Shown here piece by piece: positions 16,037 to 24,600 of a stretch of 64,000 nucleotides of DNA; the first letter of the stretch is position 1; each line of letters starts with the position of its first letter. The notes below the pieces were generated by a model. It searched no databases. It had not been told where the DNA came from and saw nothing but the letters and a program-made list of their open reading frames with translations. The position numbers and the translations under genes are program-made. Location: NCBI GenBank assembly GCA_947624385.1, contig CANQJZ010000002.1, positions 1 through 64,000 on the forward strand. Direction: 5' to 3'. Origin of the DNA: an uncultured Oscillospiraceae bacterium (GTDB lineage: Bacteria; Bacillota; Clostridia; Oscillospirales; Oscillospiraceae).

Positions 16037-16108
16037 TTCTTGTCCCATTCTTGTCCCGTTTTGTCCCAAATGTGTCCCAAATATGTCCCAAATGTCCCAC
16101 ATTGTCCC
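16030..16108. promoter_or_regulatory. Helically phased TGTCCC repeat array
   Basis: Eight direct copies start at 16030 (TGTCCA), 16041, 16052, 16062, 16073, 16084, 16093 and 16103. The spacing of 9-11 bp averages close to one DNA turn. The array fills the gap between pncB and tcdA and runs over the tcdA start. An inverted pair of the same hexamer lies in the pncB end at 16155 and 16170. It may be a cooperative protein-binding site or a tandem duplication. Confidence 0.7.
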
Positions 16109-16128
16109 AGGGTGGGCGGTTATTATGT

Positions 16129-17571
16129 CTACCTCCGGAGCAAGTCGTTTTTGATGTCCCACAGCTTTTGGGACAGGTCCACATAGTACCCGTGGGGGTT
16201 CTCGAACCGCTGGACCTCCGGCCAGAGAGTGTCCACCTGCTGTGTACAATAGGCCTTCACTTCCTCCAGCGTGGGCTGGCGGTAGACCAGCTCCCCGCCC
16301 CGGAAGATGGGGACCAGCAGCTCCCTGGCCTGGAAGTTATAGACCGTCTTGCGCTTCCAGGTGTCGTCCGGGTCGAATATCTCCATGTCGGCACTGTCGT
16401 CCACCTGCTCGTCGTGCAGGCTCATGTAGTCGGCGATGGCCTTGCCCGTGTCCCGGGCGTAAAACCGCCACAGCTTCTTGAAGTGGGGGTTGGTGATCTT
16501 GGCGGTGTTCTCGCTGATCTTGATCTTGGGCGTGATATGGCCCTGGCCATCTTCTACGGCCACCAGCTTGTAAACGCAGCCGAACACCGGGTCGCTCTTG
16601 GCGGTGATGAGCCGCTCGCCCACGCCGAAGCAGTCGATGCACGCCCCCTGGCTCAGCAGGTCCCGGATGAGATACTCGTCCAGGGCGTTGGAGCAGGTGA
16701 TGGAGCACTCGGTCCAGCCCGCCGCGTCCAGCATTTTCCGGGCCTGCTTGGAAAGATAGGCCAGGTCCCCGGAGTCCAGGCGGATGCCGCATTTTTTGAT
16801 GCCCAGGGGCTTCAATATCTCGTCAAAGGCCCGGATGGCGTTGGGCACGCCGCTGTGCAGCGTGTCGTAAGTGTCCACCAGCAGTGTACTCTTGTCGGGA
16901 TAGGTCCGGCAGTAGGCCCGGAAGGCGTCCAGCTCCGTGTCGAACATCTGCACCCAGGCGTGGGCCATGGTCCCCCCCGCCGGCACGCCGTAGAGCTGGT
17001 CGGAGATGGCGCAGGCCGTCCCGGCGCACCCGCCGATGTAGGCCGCCCTGGCGCCCACGATGGCGGCGGAGGAGCTCTGGGCCCGGCGGGAGCCAAATTC
17101 CAGCACCGTCCGGCCCTTGGCCGCACGGACGATCCGGTTGGCCTTGGTGGCGATCAGGCTCTGGTGGTTCATCACGCACAGCATGTACGTCTCCAAAAGC
17201 TGGGCCTGGATGGCCGGGGCCCGGACCACGATCAGCGGCTCCCGCGGGAACACCGGCGTGCCCTCCGGCACGGCCCAGATGTCCCCGGTGAACTGGAAGT
17301 TGGCAAGATAGTCCAGAAATTCCTCGGAGAAGCAGTTCTTGCCCCGCAGATACGCGATGTCGTCGGGGTCGAAGTGCAGGTCCCGGATGTAGTCGATGAC
17401 CTGGTCCAGGCCGGCCGCGATGGCGAAGCCGCCCCCGTCCGGCACCGAGCGGAAGAACAGGTCGAAGTAGGTGATCCGGTCCTGCATCCCCGCCGCGAGA
17501 TAGCCGTTGCCCATGGTCAGCTCGTAAAAATCGCACAGCATCGTGAAATTCAGCTTTTTGTCTCTGTCCAT
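16129..17571 (-). CDS. pncB: Nicotinate phosphoribosyltransferase
   Basis: Converts nicotinate and PRPP to nicotinate mononucleotide in NAD salvage; cytoplasmic. Of 480 residues, LCDFYELTMGNGYL (near residue 12), EFGSRRAQ near 158 (family EFGTRR), LLVDTYDTLHSGVPNAI near 229, GIRLDSGDLAYLS near 261 and CFGVGERL near 313 are diagnostic. Length is normal for the clostridial type. The start at 17571 follows GGAGG; an upstream in-frame ATG lacks one. It is divergent from the galactokinase gene with overlapping promoters. Confidence 0.93.
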   Translation of the reverse strand: MDRDKKLNFTMLCDFYELTMGNGYLAAGMQDRITYFDLFFRSVPDGGGFAIAAGLDQVIDYIRDLHFDPDDIAYLRGKNCFSEEFLDYLANFQFTGDIWAVPEGTPVFPREPLIVVRAPAIQAQLLETYMLCVMNHQSLIATKANRIVRAAKGRTVLEFGSRRAQSSSAAIVGARAAYIGGCAGTACAISDQLYGVPAGGTMAHAWVQMFDTELDAFRAYCRTYPDKSTLLVDTYDTLHSGVPNAIRAFDEILKPLGIKKCGIRLDSGDLAYLSKQARKMLDAAGWTECSITCSNALDEYLIRDLLSQGACIDCFGVGERLITAKSDPVFGCVYKLVAVEDGQGHITPKIKISENTAKITNPHFKKLWRFYARDTGKAIADYMSLHDEQVDDSADMEIFDPDDTWKRKTVYNFQARELLVPIFRGGELVYRQPTLEEVKAYCTQQVDTLWPEVQRFENPHGYYVDLSQKLWDIKNDLLRR

Positions 17572-17621
17572 AGCGTCCTCCACAAGCAAATGAATTTTAA
17601 TTTTTGTAATTTTATTTACAC

Positions 17622-17659
17622 ATTATAGCGTTGATTCGCACGGAAAGCAATTATATAAT
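17622..17659. promoter_or_regulatory. Overlapping divergent promoters of pncB and galK
   Basis: Plus strand: TTGATT (17631-17636) and TATAAT (17654-17659), 17 bp apart, towards the galactokinase gene. Minus strand: TTGCTT (17645-17650) and TATAAT (17622-17627), also 17 bp apart, towards pncB. The two overlap, so their use may be mutually exclusive. Confidence 0.7.
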
Positions 17660-17704
17660 GATGAATAATGCAAAAACGCAAAAAAGAAAGCGGCAGAGGG
17701 ACTT

Positions 17705-18880
17705 ATGACGCGATTTTTCTGCCCGGGGCGCATGGAGCTGGCCGGGAACCATACGGATATGCAGCGGGGCCGCGTGATGGCGGCGGCGCTGGACGTGGGC
17801 GTGGCGGCCGAGGCGGAGCCCAACGACGACGGCGTTATCCGTGTGTTCAGCCGGGGCTTTGACCCCATCGAAGTGGAACTGAGCCGGCCCTGGCCGGACG
17901 AGAAGGAGCAGGGCAGCTCCGCGGCGCTGGTGCGCGGCATGGTCGGGGAGATCGGCCAGAGCGTTTCCGGCCTGCGGGGCTTTGACGCGTATGTGTTCAA
18001 CGACTTAAAGCCGGGGCAGGGGCTGTCTTCCTCCTCGGCGTTCACGGTGCTCATAGGCTATATACTGGCGACGTTTTCCGGCGCGCAGATCGACCCGGAG
18101 GAGCTGGCCCGGATGGTCCAGCGGGTGGAGTCCCGGTGGTACGGCAAGCCCTGCGGCCTGTCCGACCCGCTGCCCTGCGCCATGGGCGGGGTGGTGTACG
18201 TGGACCTGCTGGAAAACAAGATCGTGCCCATCCAGTGCGACTTTGAATCCCTGGGCCTGGTCATGTGCCTGACGGACACCGGCGGCAGCGAATCCCAGGC
18301 CGCGCCGGAGTATGCCCAGATATCCGAGGATATGGCGGAGGTGGCCCGGTTTTTCGGCGAGCCATTTTTGGCGATGGTCCGGGGGCCGGTGTTCAACGAG
18401 GAATGGCCCAAGCACCAGGACGACCCCAAGTGGATGCGGGCCAGACACTTTTTCGACGAGACATGGCGGGTCGCGTCCATGGCGGACGCCTTAGGGCTCC
18501 GGGACGGCGGGCGGTACATGGAGCTGATGAACCAGTCCGGCCGCAGCTCGGAGATGCTGCTGCGCAACGCCCGGAACGAGATCTGCGGCGACGGGCTCAT
18601 ATGGGGGCTGGAGACCTCGGGCCAGATACTGGACGGCAAGGGCGCGTGGCGGGTACACAGCGGCGGCTTCGCCGGGTACGTCCAGGCCCTGATGCCGGAG
18701 GAATGCTTCGAGACGTATAAAGCCGCGATGGACGAGCTGTTCGGGCCCGGCGCCTGTCGGCGGGTGCGTATCAGCGCACGGGGCGTGCGGGTGGCGCAGG
18801 AGGACAAGCTGCTGTTCTCCCGGCCGGAGGACAGCCGGGGCTTCCCGGAGGCCGCCGCGGACCTGCTGGCGGGAGAATAA
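17705..18880 (+). CDS. galK: Galactokinase (GHMP kinase family)
   Basis: Phosphorylates galactose to galactose-1-phosphate. The 391-residue protein has the substrate-site motif GRMELAGNHTD at residues 8-18 (family GRVNLIGEHTD; NHTD keeps the key residues), the GHMP ATP loop PGQGLSSSSAF near 103, and the C-terminal VHSGGFAGYVQ motif near 320. The first motif is typical of the clostridial branch. No other Leloir gene is adjacent. The gene ends just before a strong hairpin. Confidence 0.85.
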   Translation: MTRFFCPGRMELAGNHTDMQRGRVMAAALDVGVAAEAEPNDDGVIRVFSRGFDPIEVELSRPWPDEKEQGSSAALVRGMVGEIGQSVSGLRGFDAYVFNDLKPGQGLSSSSAFTVLIGYILATFSGAQIDPEELARMVQRVESRWYGKPCGLSDPLPCAMGGVVYVDLLENKIVPIQCDFESLGLVMCLTDTGGSESQAAPEYAQISEDMAEVARFFGEPFLAMVRGPVFNEEWPKHQDDPKWMRARHFFDETWRVASMADALGLRDGGRYMELMNQSGRSSEMLLRNARNEICGDGLIWGLETSGQILDGKGAWRVHSGGFAGYVQALMPEECFETYKAAMDELFGPGACRRVRISARGVRVAQEDKLLFSRPEDSRGFPEAAADLLAGE

Positions 18881-18887
18881 GAAATGG

Positions 18888-18919
18888 ACAAGGGAGCGTG
18901 ACATGCCACGCTCCCTTGT
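18888..18919 (+). terminator. Rho-independent-like terminator after galK
   Basis: A perfect 13-bp stem, ACAAGGGAGCGTG (18888-18900) with CACGCTCCCTTGT (18907-18919), has a 6-nt loop and is followed by a broken T tract (GTGTTTG). Confidence 0.75.
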
Positions 18920-18944
18920 GTGTTTGACGAAAAGCGGAGAGACA

Positions 18945-19365
18945 ATCCCCCCGCCCGCCGATGGCGGGCACCCCCCTTTGACAAGGGGGGCTTTCGATAT
19001 GGTAGCGGCTGACGCCGCAAAATCAAATTGCCGCCCTCGGGCGGCAACCTTTATGAAAGGCCCCTTTGTGTAAAGGGGGCTGGCGCCGGCCTTTTGGGGT
19101 CCCCACGCGGCACGCTTGTCGCGTGGGGAGAGGAGACGCCGCGGGCTATCCGGGGTTTGCCGCTTGCGGCAAATCACGGCCTAGCCCAGCGAGCGGCGAC
19201 GAGACTGGGGGATCGTTACCAAGCTTTAGACTGGTAACAACCCCTCCGTCACGGCTTCGCCGTGCCACCTCCCCTTACACAGGGGAGGCTTCAATAAGGT
19301 GATATTCAAATATCTCTCCCTCAGTCAGCGCGGAGCGCTGACAGCCCCCTCGTCAGAGGGGGCGT
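18945..19365. repeat. Palindromic repeat cluster, right arm of a long inverted repeat
   Basis: 18946-19051 is the reverse partner of 13206-13312. It is followed by a copy (19096-19203) of the 108-bp element and by palindromic units that run into the left end of mobile element 2. No gene is evident. Confidence 0.75.
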
Positions 19366-19409
19366 CATAAGACAGTACAATGTTGATTTTTTGACTGGCG
19401 TGGCGGGTG

Positions 19410-19745
19410 TCACGCCATTTCCTCTTGCATAAGCTCTTGGATGGGGATGAACCCCACAAAGTCGTATGAGATATGGATGCTCTGGCGACGCTTGCCGCTG
19501 CTATCGTCCGGGGTCTCGATGTAGATGGCCTTGACCAGCTCATGCAGTGCATACGGCGTCAGTTCTTCCAGACCAACGTATTTGTGCGCCTGGGCTATGA
19601 AGCGTTCCACATCATCGGCCTTCTGCGTCTGCTGGGCTATCTCTTTGGTGAGCGTTTCAACCTCTTTTTTAAGCTGCGATTGCTCGTCCTCATAGGACTT
19701 GCTCATGGACGCGAACCGCTCATCGGAGATCGTACCGTTTACACG
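19410..19745 (-). pseudogene. Large serine recombinase, C-terminal remnant
   Basis: Only the last 112 residues of the recombinase remain, from VNGTISDERFASMSKSYEDE to the end ELMQEEMA, differing by a few residues from the fragment at 10147. Similarity stops abruptly at about 19745, which marks a deletion junction. The frame continues upstream into unrelated sequence. Confidence 0.8.
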
Positions 19746-19842
19746 GATGACCGGCTGTAAGGAGAACAGGCACAAAGCAAACAGGGACATGACACGCCGA
19801 TGGGCGGGCACGCCCCTTTTATATAGCCATACACGCAGGAAG

Positions 19843-20334
19843 TCAGCGAAGTATTTTTTTGAAAGAAGATATTTCCCCGCGATAACGGAAACTGTGTCCG
19901 TTCGGACTTTCTCCCACGATCTGCATTCCAAGTTTTTGGGCGATCCGTTGTGAATTGGAATTATGCTTATTGATATATGCCTCTGCATACTCTATGTTTT
20001 CCGGGATGATGCTGCTGACATATTTCAGAAAGTGATAAAAAAGGAATGTCCGCTGATACTCTGGTGCGATCTCAACTTCCTCGATCAGTATAATATCTTC
20101 GCGAATACTATACTGAAAATATCCTACCAGATCTTCGCCATCATACATCAGAAGGATCTGTGTCTCTTTTATTTTCTCTGATGTCATATAGGATAGCCAA
20201 ATTTTCATGTCTTCTTCGCAGCTGTTACCTGTCGGCGCTATTTTGCCCATATTCGTAGATAGAATATGAAACATTTGCGGCAAAAGGACCTCTGATTTTT
20301 TTGGGTCAAAATCGCAAAATGAAACTTTAGCCAT
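19843..20334 (-). CDS. GNAT-family N-acetyltransferase
   Basis: A 163-residue acetyltransferase-like protein. The centre (LLMYDGEDLVGYFQYSIRED, then EVEIAPEYQR) matches the GNAT core, and the end (NKHNSNSQRIAQKLGMQIVGE) is the usual acetyl-CoA-binding tail; the glycine loop after EYQR is weak. The start at 20334 follows GGAGG and an upstream extension lacks one. The gene is much richer in A and T than its neighbours and lies inside mobile element 2, so it is probably cargo. The substrate is unknown. Confidence 0.72.
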   Translation of the reverse strand: MAKVSFCDFDPKKSEVLLPQMFHILSTNMGKIAPTGNSCEEDMKIWLSYMTSEKIKETQILLMYDGEDLVGYFQYSIREDIILIEEVEIAPEYQRTFLFYHFLKYVSSIIPENIEYAEAYINKHNSNSQRIAQKLGMQIVGESPNGHSFRYRGEISSFKKILR

Positions 20335-20462
20335 AGGCGCCTCCACAACTTCCGATTTGTCGTTTTCTTTGACTATGCTGAAATTATAGCATATCGCCGG
20401 AGGCGAGATGCTATAATGTGGCATGTTTTGCGGTTCCGGCGTAAGCCGGGAGCAAAACTGCC

Positions 20463-20702
20463 TTAAATCATATATAATGGCCGTTTTGCGGCCATTATAG
20501 CACGCAAAGGAAACCGCTTCAAGATGTCAGCCGGTTCCAAAGTGCGCACTTGTTCACCATCGGCAGGGCCGCAGTGGTACTGCTTGGCGGCAGCCGCACG
20601 ATTGACCGGAAGACGCTCCGGCGGGCTTGACCCCTCTTTGTTGCAAGTCGTGAACTTTCCTTTTTGGGGCGCTGCCTTGTTAGAATTGGCTCGTTTGCTC
20701 AT
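20463..20702 (-). CDS. Small basic protein of unknown function, coupled to the upstream gene
   Basis: A possible 79-residue basic protein starting MSKRANSNKAAPQKGKF. Its ATG overlaps the stop of the gene at 20699-21040 by 4 bp (ATGA), which is the main support for it. It has no signal peptide, and I recognise no domain. Codon use is not strongly biased, so it may be spurious. Confidence 0.4.
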   Translation of the reverse strand: MSKRANSNKAAPQKGKFTTCNKEGSSPPERLPVNRAAAAKQYHCGPADGEQVRTLEPADILKRFPLRAIMAAKRPLYMI

Positions 20703-21040
20703 TCCGACGCTTTGGTCAGCGTGATCTCCGGCAGTTCGTCTGCGGAGAAGTTCTGGACGTGAAACGTTCCGGTTTCGTCTATCTGTTTTTCATGATCTTC
20801 ATGGTCCACAGGAAGCGGCTCCCGCTCAAAATACGGGTCGGGATTGGAAAAGTAGTATGTAGGCATTTCATCGCTGGGCTTCTCGCTCCGCATTATCTCG
20901 AAAAGGTCGAAGGCTTCATCCGAGGGGTGCAGTTCCAGCAGACGCTCCAGGATGATGCGCTCACCGGGGGTTAGCATGGAGAGGATCTTCTGGTCTTTCT
21001 CTGAAAGGCTGGATTCAGTTTTGTCTACTTCCTCGCTCAT
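20699..21040 (-). CDS. Acidic cargo protein of unknown function
   Basis: A 113-residue acidic protein. Residues about 12-50 (SEKDQKILSMLTPGERIILE and following) look helical, and the rest is polar and probably flexible. A strong AGGAGG lies 6 bp before the ATG, so translation is likely. It sits in mobile element 2, downstream of no obvious promoter. I do not recognise the family. Confidence 0.6.
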   Translation of the reverse strand: MSEEVDKTESSLSEKDQKILSMLTPGERIILERLLELHPSDEAFDLFEIMRSEKPSDEMPTYYFSNPDPYFEREPLPVDHEDHEKQIDETGTFHVQNFSADELPEITLTKASE

Positions 21041-21192
21041 GGCGACCTCCTGGATGGGATGAACAGGGTGATTGTTTCACTTTAAATCATGATAGCAGAG
21101 TGCGGACAAATTTTCAAGTGCCACAAATGCGGCAGGGACAAAAACGGCAGTCAAAATCCTGGCAAGCAATGCATGTGGGCGCCCATATGCGA

Positions 21193-21231
21193 AAAATGGA
21201 CGATCTCGGCATAGCCGGAATCGTCCATTTT
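21193..21231. terminator. Bidirectional hairpin terminator in element 2
   Basis: AAAATGGACGAT (21193-21204) pairs perfectly with ATCGTCCATTTT (21220-21231). The A run before and T run after would let it work in both directions. Confidence 0.65.
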
Positions 21232-21284
21232 GCTTGTTAAGGCAGTTGCCAGATGTTCATTTTTCGGGGTCATACTGTCTTACG

Positions 21285-21669
21285 AGCACCGGGCTTCAGA
21301 GGGGGCTGTCATAAGACAGTACAATGTTGATTTTTTGACTGGCGTGGCGGGTGTCACGCCATTTCCTTTTGCATAAGGTCGTGGATATAGTTGCCGCCCA
21401 CAGGGCGGCAATTTGATCCAGGCGCCGCAACGCAGGTCAGATCCCACCGCTCCCGCTATATTCCATGGTCGATCCGGAGCTATGAGGCGGCCGAGAGTTC
21501 CACATCGATCCTGTATAGGTTGTGACATGCTTCCCAGTCGATCGTTGTGGGTCGTCTTTCTCTTATCAATATCATAGTTCGATATTCCACATCCAAGCCG
21601 GACCGCCCAAAGCGTTTCACAGAATAGGACTGCAATCTTTTCCTGTGCCAGAGATTATCTCTGCTCCGG
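21285..21669. other. Remnant of a third element end and unassigned sequence
   Basis: TAAGACAGTA at 21312-21321 begins a third recombinase-element left end, which breaks off near 21390 into a shortened intergenic repeat (GCCGCCCACAGGGCGGC). The remaining 250 bp up to the kinase stop codon hold no gene or repeat I can name. Confidence 0.55.
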
Positions 21670-24600
21670 CTAAGACGTCGGCTCAGACGGCTTCCAGTTC
21701 TCAATGACGTCTTCCAAAGTCTTCTCCTCCACATCCGGCGCGCCGCTGTCGATGGTGATCTCGGCCTTGGCGGTCTCCCACGCCTCCGCCGTCTCGTTGG
21801 AGGAAGACAGCTGGATCGTGTACTGTCCGTTGGCCATGCTCATCACGCCGATGTTATCCGGATGGTCCGCCAGGTTCAGACGCAGGATGAAGCCATAGCC
21901 GGTCATGGGCTGCCCACCGGCGACGTCGTGCCCGTCCAGCAGCTTCTCCACGTCCTCACGCGGGTACAGCTCCAGCTTTTCAAAGTCCTCATAGGTAAAG
22001 TAGCCTCGGAATTCATTGCCGGCATAGCTCAGCACAAAGGAGTTGAACTGGGGGTCCTTCTCACTGTAGATCCAGCCCGTCAGCACGATGCAGTCCGCCC
22101 GGAAGACCGGCTGGATCGGTTCATCCAGCCCGATGGCATAGTGCGCTTCCTCGTTGAAATACGGCTCCACAGACAGGTCCGTCTCCGCGTCCACGGTAAC
22201 GGTGCCCACGGTCCAGGGGATGCCGTCGGGATTGTTTTCGGTTTCACAGACCACCTCCAGCTTCAGCTCGCCGCCCGGGCAGTTCTCCGGGACAGTCAGG
22301 CCCTTGATAAGATAGGCGCTCTTGGCGTAGCCCTCGTCCACCTTCACGCCCTGTCCGGCGGCCTTGCCTATCAACTCGCTGTATTCCTTCTCTCCCAGGG
22401 GATCGCCGCGCCACTTCTTATAGATCGGAATATCCACGCTCTTGCTTTCGTCGGCAGGATCGGTGAGGCGCATGGAGATATAGCCATCGTTCATGTCGAC
22501 GCTTTTGCAGATGACCCATACTTGCAGCGGCAGGTCCTCCCCGGGCTTCGCGCTGCCCAGGTCGGTCGTGTCCGACAGCGCGTACGCCTCCACCGCCTCG
22601 CTGGTGTTCTCGTACTGCAGCGGGATCGACACAGTGTTGCCGCCGGCGTCCATCACCCCGATCTTGATCTCGGCCGCGCTGCTCAGATCCATGTCCCGCA
22701 GGCCCGTAATGGCGGTCTCTTCCCCCTGAACGACATTGCTATCCGCCACAACGGCGCCGTCGACCAACAGGGCCGAGTAAAAACCTTCAGGCTCGTTGCT
22801 GACCCGGACCACGATCTGTTCCGTGTCGCGGGTGAGCCTGGTGGGCTCCACCTCCACGGCGGGTACCTGCAGGTCCGCGTACACCGTCAGCGCGGCCGCC
22901 GTCCTGTCAATGACCTCCGGGGGGTAGCCGCTGTCCTCCGCGTAGCCGATCCGGATGGTGTTCTCCCCATCCGACAGCATCTCGCTGCTCAGCGTCACGG
23001 TCCCATCCTCCGTCGGGGTCGCCTCCGGGATCAGCGTCCCGTTGACCCACACGGCGATGCTCGCGCCGCTGTCAAAGGCGAGGTGCAGGTCCAGCGTGTT
23101 AGTCGGTTCAGTCGCGCCCCATGTCCTGCCCGTTATTTCGTCGGCGTTGGTCACCGTCACCGCCTGGATGAACTGCAGAGGCACGGATGTCTCGTTGCCC
23201 GCCTGGTCGGTCACCGTGACGGTATAGCCGTCTCCGGCCGCCGCATCGTCAGGCACGTGGAACACATAGCCATCCGCCGGTACGGGCTGGTCATACACGT
23301 TGGCCGTCTGGTCATCCGGGTTGGCCGCCTCCACGCGCAGCGTACAGGGCCCCTCCTCGCCGGAGACTGTCACCGTCACATCATCCCCGGGCAGGACCTT
23401 CTCTGCTGACAGAGTCACAGCGGGCGCCGTGGCGTCCACATGGAGCGTAAAGGTGACAGTCGGCTCCTCCCCGGCATAGCGGACGGAGACGGTGTTCTCC
23501 CCCTCCGCCACGGCGGCCGGGTCGATCTGCCAGCTGAACTTGCCCTCTCCATCCGCCGTGACCGGCACAACGGCAGCGCCGCACGCGACCTCCAGCGCGG
23601 CATTCGGGTCCGCCGTACCGCTGACGGCGGGCAGGGCCGGGCCGTAGATCCGGCTCCCCAGTTCCTCCAGACCGTCTATCCCAATGGCCGCTTTCTGCCA
23701 AACATAGACGATGGGGACATCGCTCTGGTTGCCCGCGCTGTCCCGCGCCGACAGCTGGATAACGCTGGACTCCGAAAGGCCCATCTCGTCCAGGCCCTCC
23801 AGCTTCGCCGCGCCGTCCCGGGCCACCGTCTCGAGTACCGTCTCTCCGTCCACCGTCAGCCAGAGCCGACAAGCGCTGTCCTGATCCCGGACGGTCACGT
23901 CCAGCTGCGCGGTAAACTGGTCGATGGTCTGCTGGACCTCGATCTGCGGCGCCGTGGCGTCATAGCGCACGGTAAACTCGGTCAGGTAGTCGCCGTCCGC
24001 CTGCGACGCCTGGGAGTAGTTGACGGAGATCAGATCGTCCCCCTCCGCCAGGGACACAGGGAGGATATCCGCCGCAAAGGCTCCGTCATCCTCCACGGCG
24101 TAACTGCCCAGGACTGTGCCGTTTACGGCAACGTCCACCGCCGTCCCCGGCTGGGCGCTGCCTGCCAGAGACAGCACGCTGTCAGGCCCGACCCAGGAGC
24201 CGTCCAACGCGTCCAGGCCCTCCAGCACAAGCGGCGCAAAGGGCTGCGCCGCAGCCTCAGGCTCGGGCTCGGGTTCTGTCACCGGCAGCACCTGGCTGAC
24301 GGGCTCGACCCCATCGCTGTTCCTGGCAAGGACGGCGACCTCCAGCGCCTCCGCTCCCTCCAGGTCCATGTCCAGGGATGCGGTGAACGCGTAGCCACCC
24401 TCGGCGGCTGTCCATCGCGTCTCCGCGCCGTATCCGTTCAGGGATACCTGCAGATCCTCGTCCGCCAGCTCTCCCTCCACGGCTACGGTGCCGTGAACAG
24501 TCACCTCGCCCCGGCCGGATACCACCGAGCTCTCCTCCAGCGCGAGAGTCATGACCGGCACCGGCGTGGGCTCCGGCGTCGGCGTCGGGGTCGGCGTCGG

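Larger units (their letters stand above)
19368..21282. mobile_element. Decayed serine-recombinase element 2
   Basis: Bounded by TAAGACAGTA (19368-19377) and TACTGTCTTA (21273-21282), flanked by TCAGAGGGGG at 19353-19362 and 21296-21305. The left end is nearly identical to that of element 1, as is the right-end block around TTGCCAGATGTTC. It carries a short recombinase fragment and three cargo genes, with clearly lower GC in the acetyltransferase gene. A third left end begins at 21312, so the target repeat was used or duplicated more than once. Confidence 0.7.
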
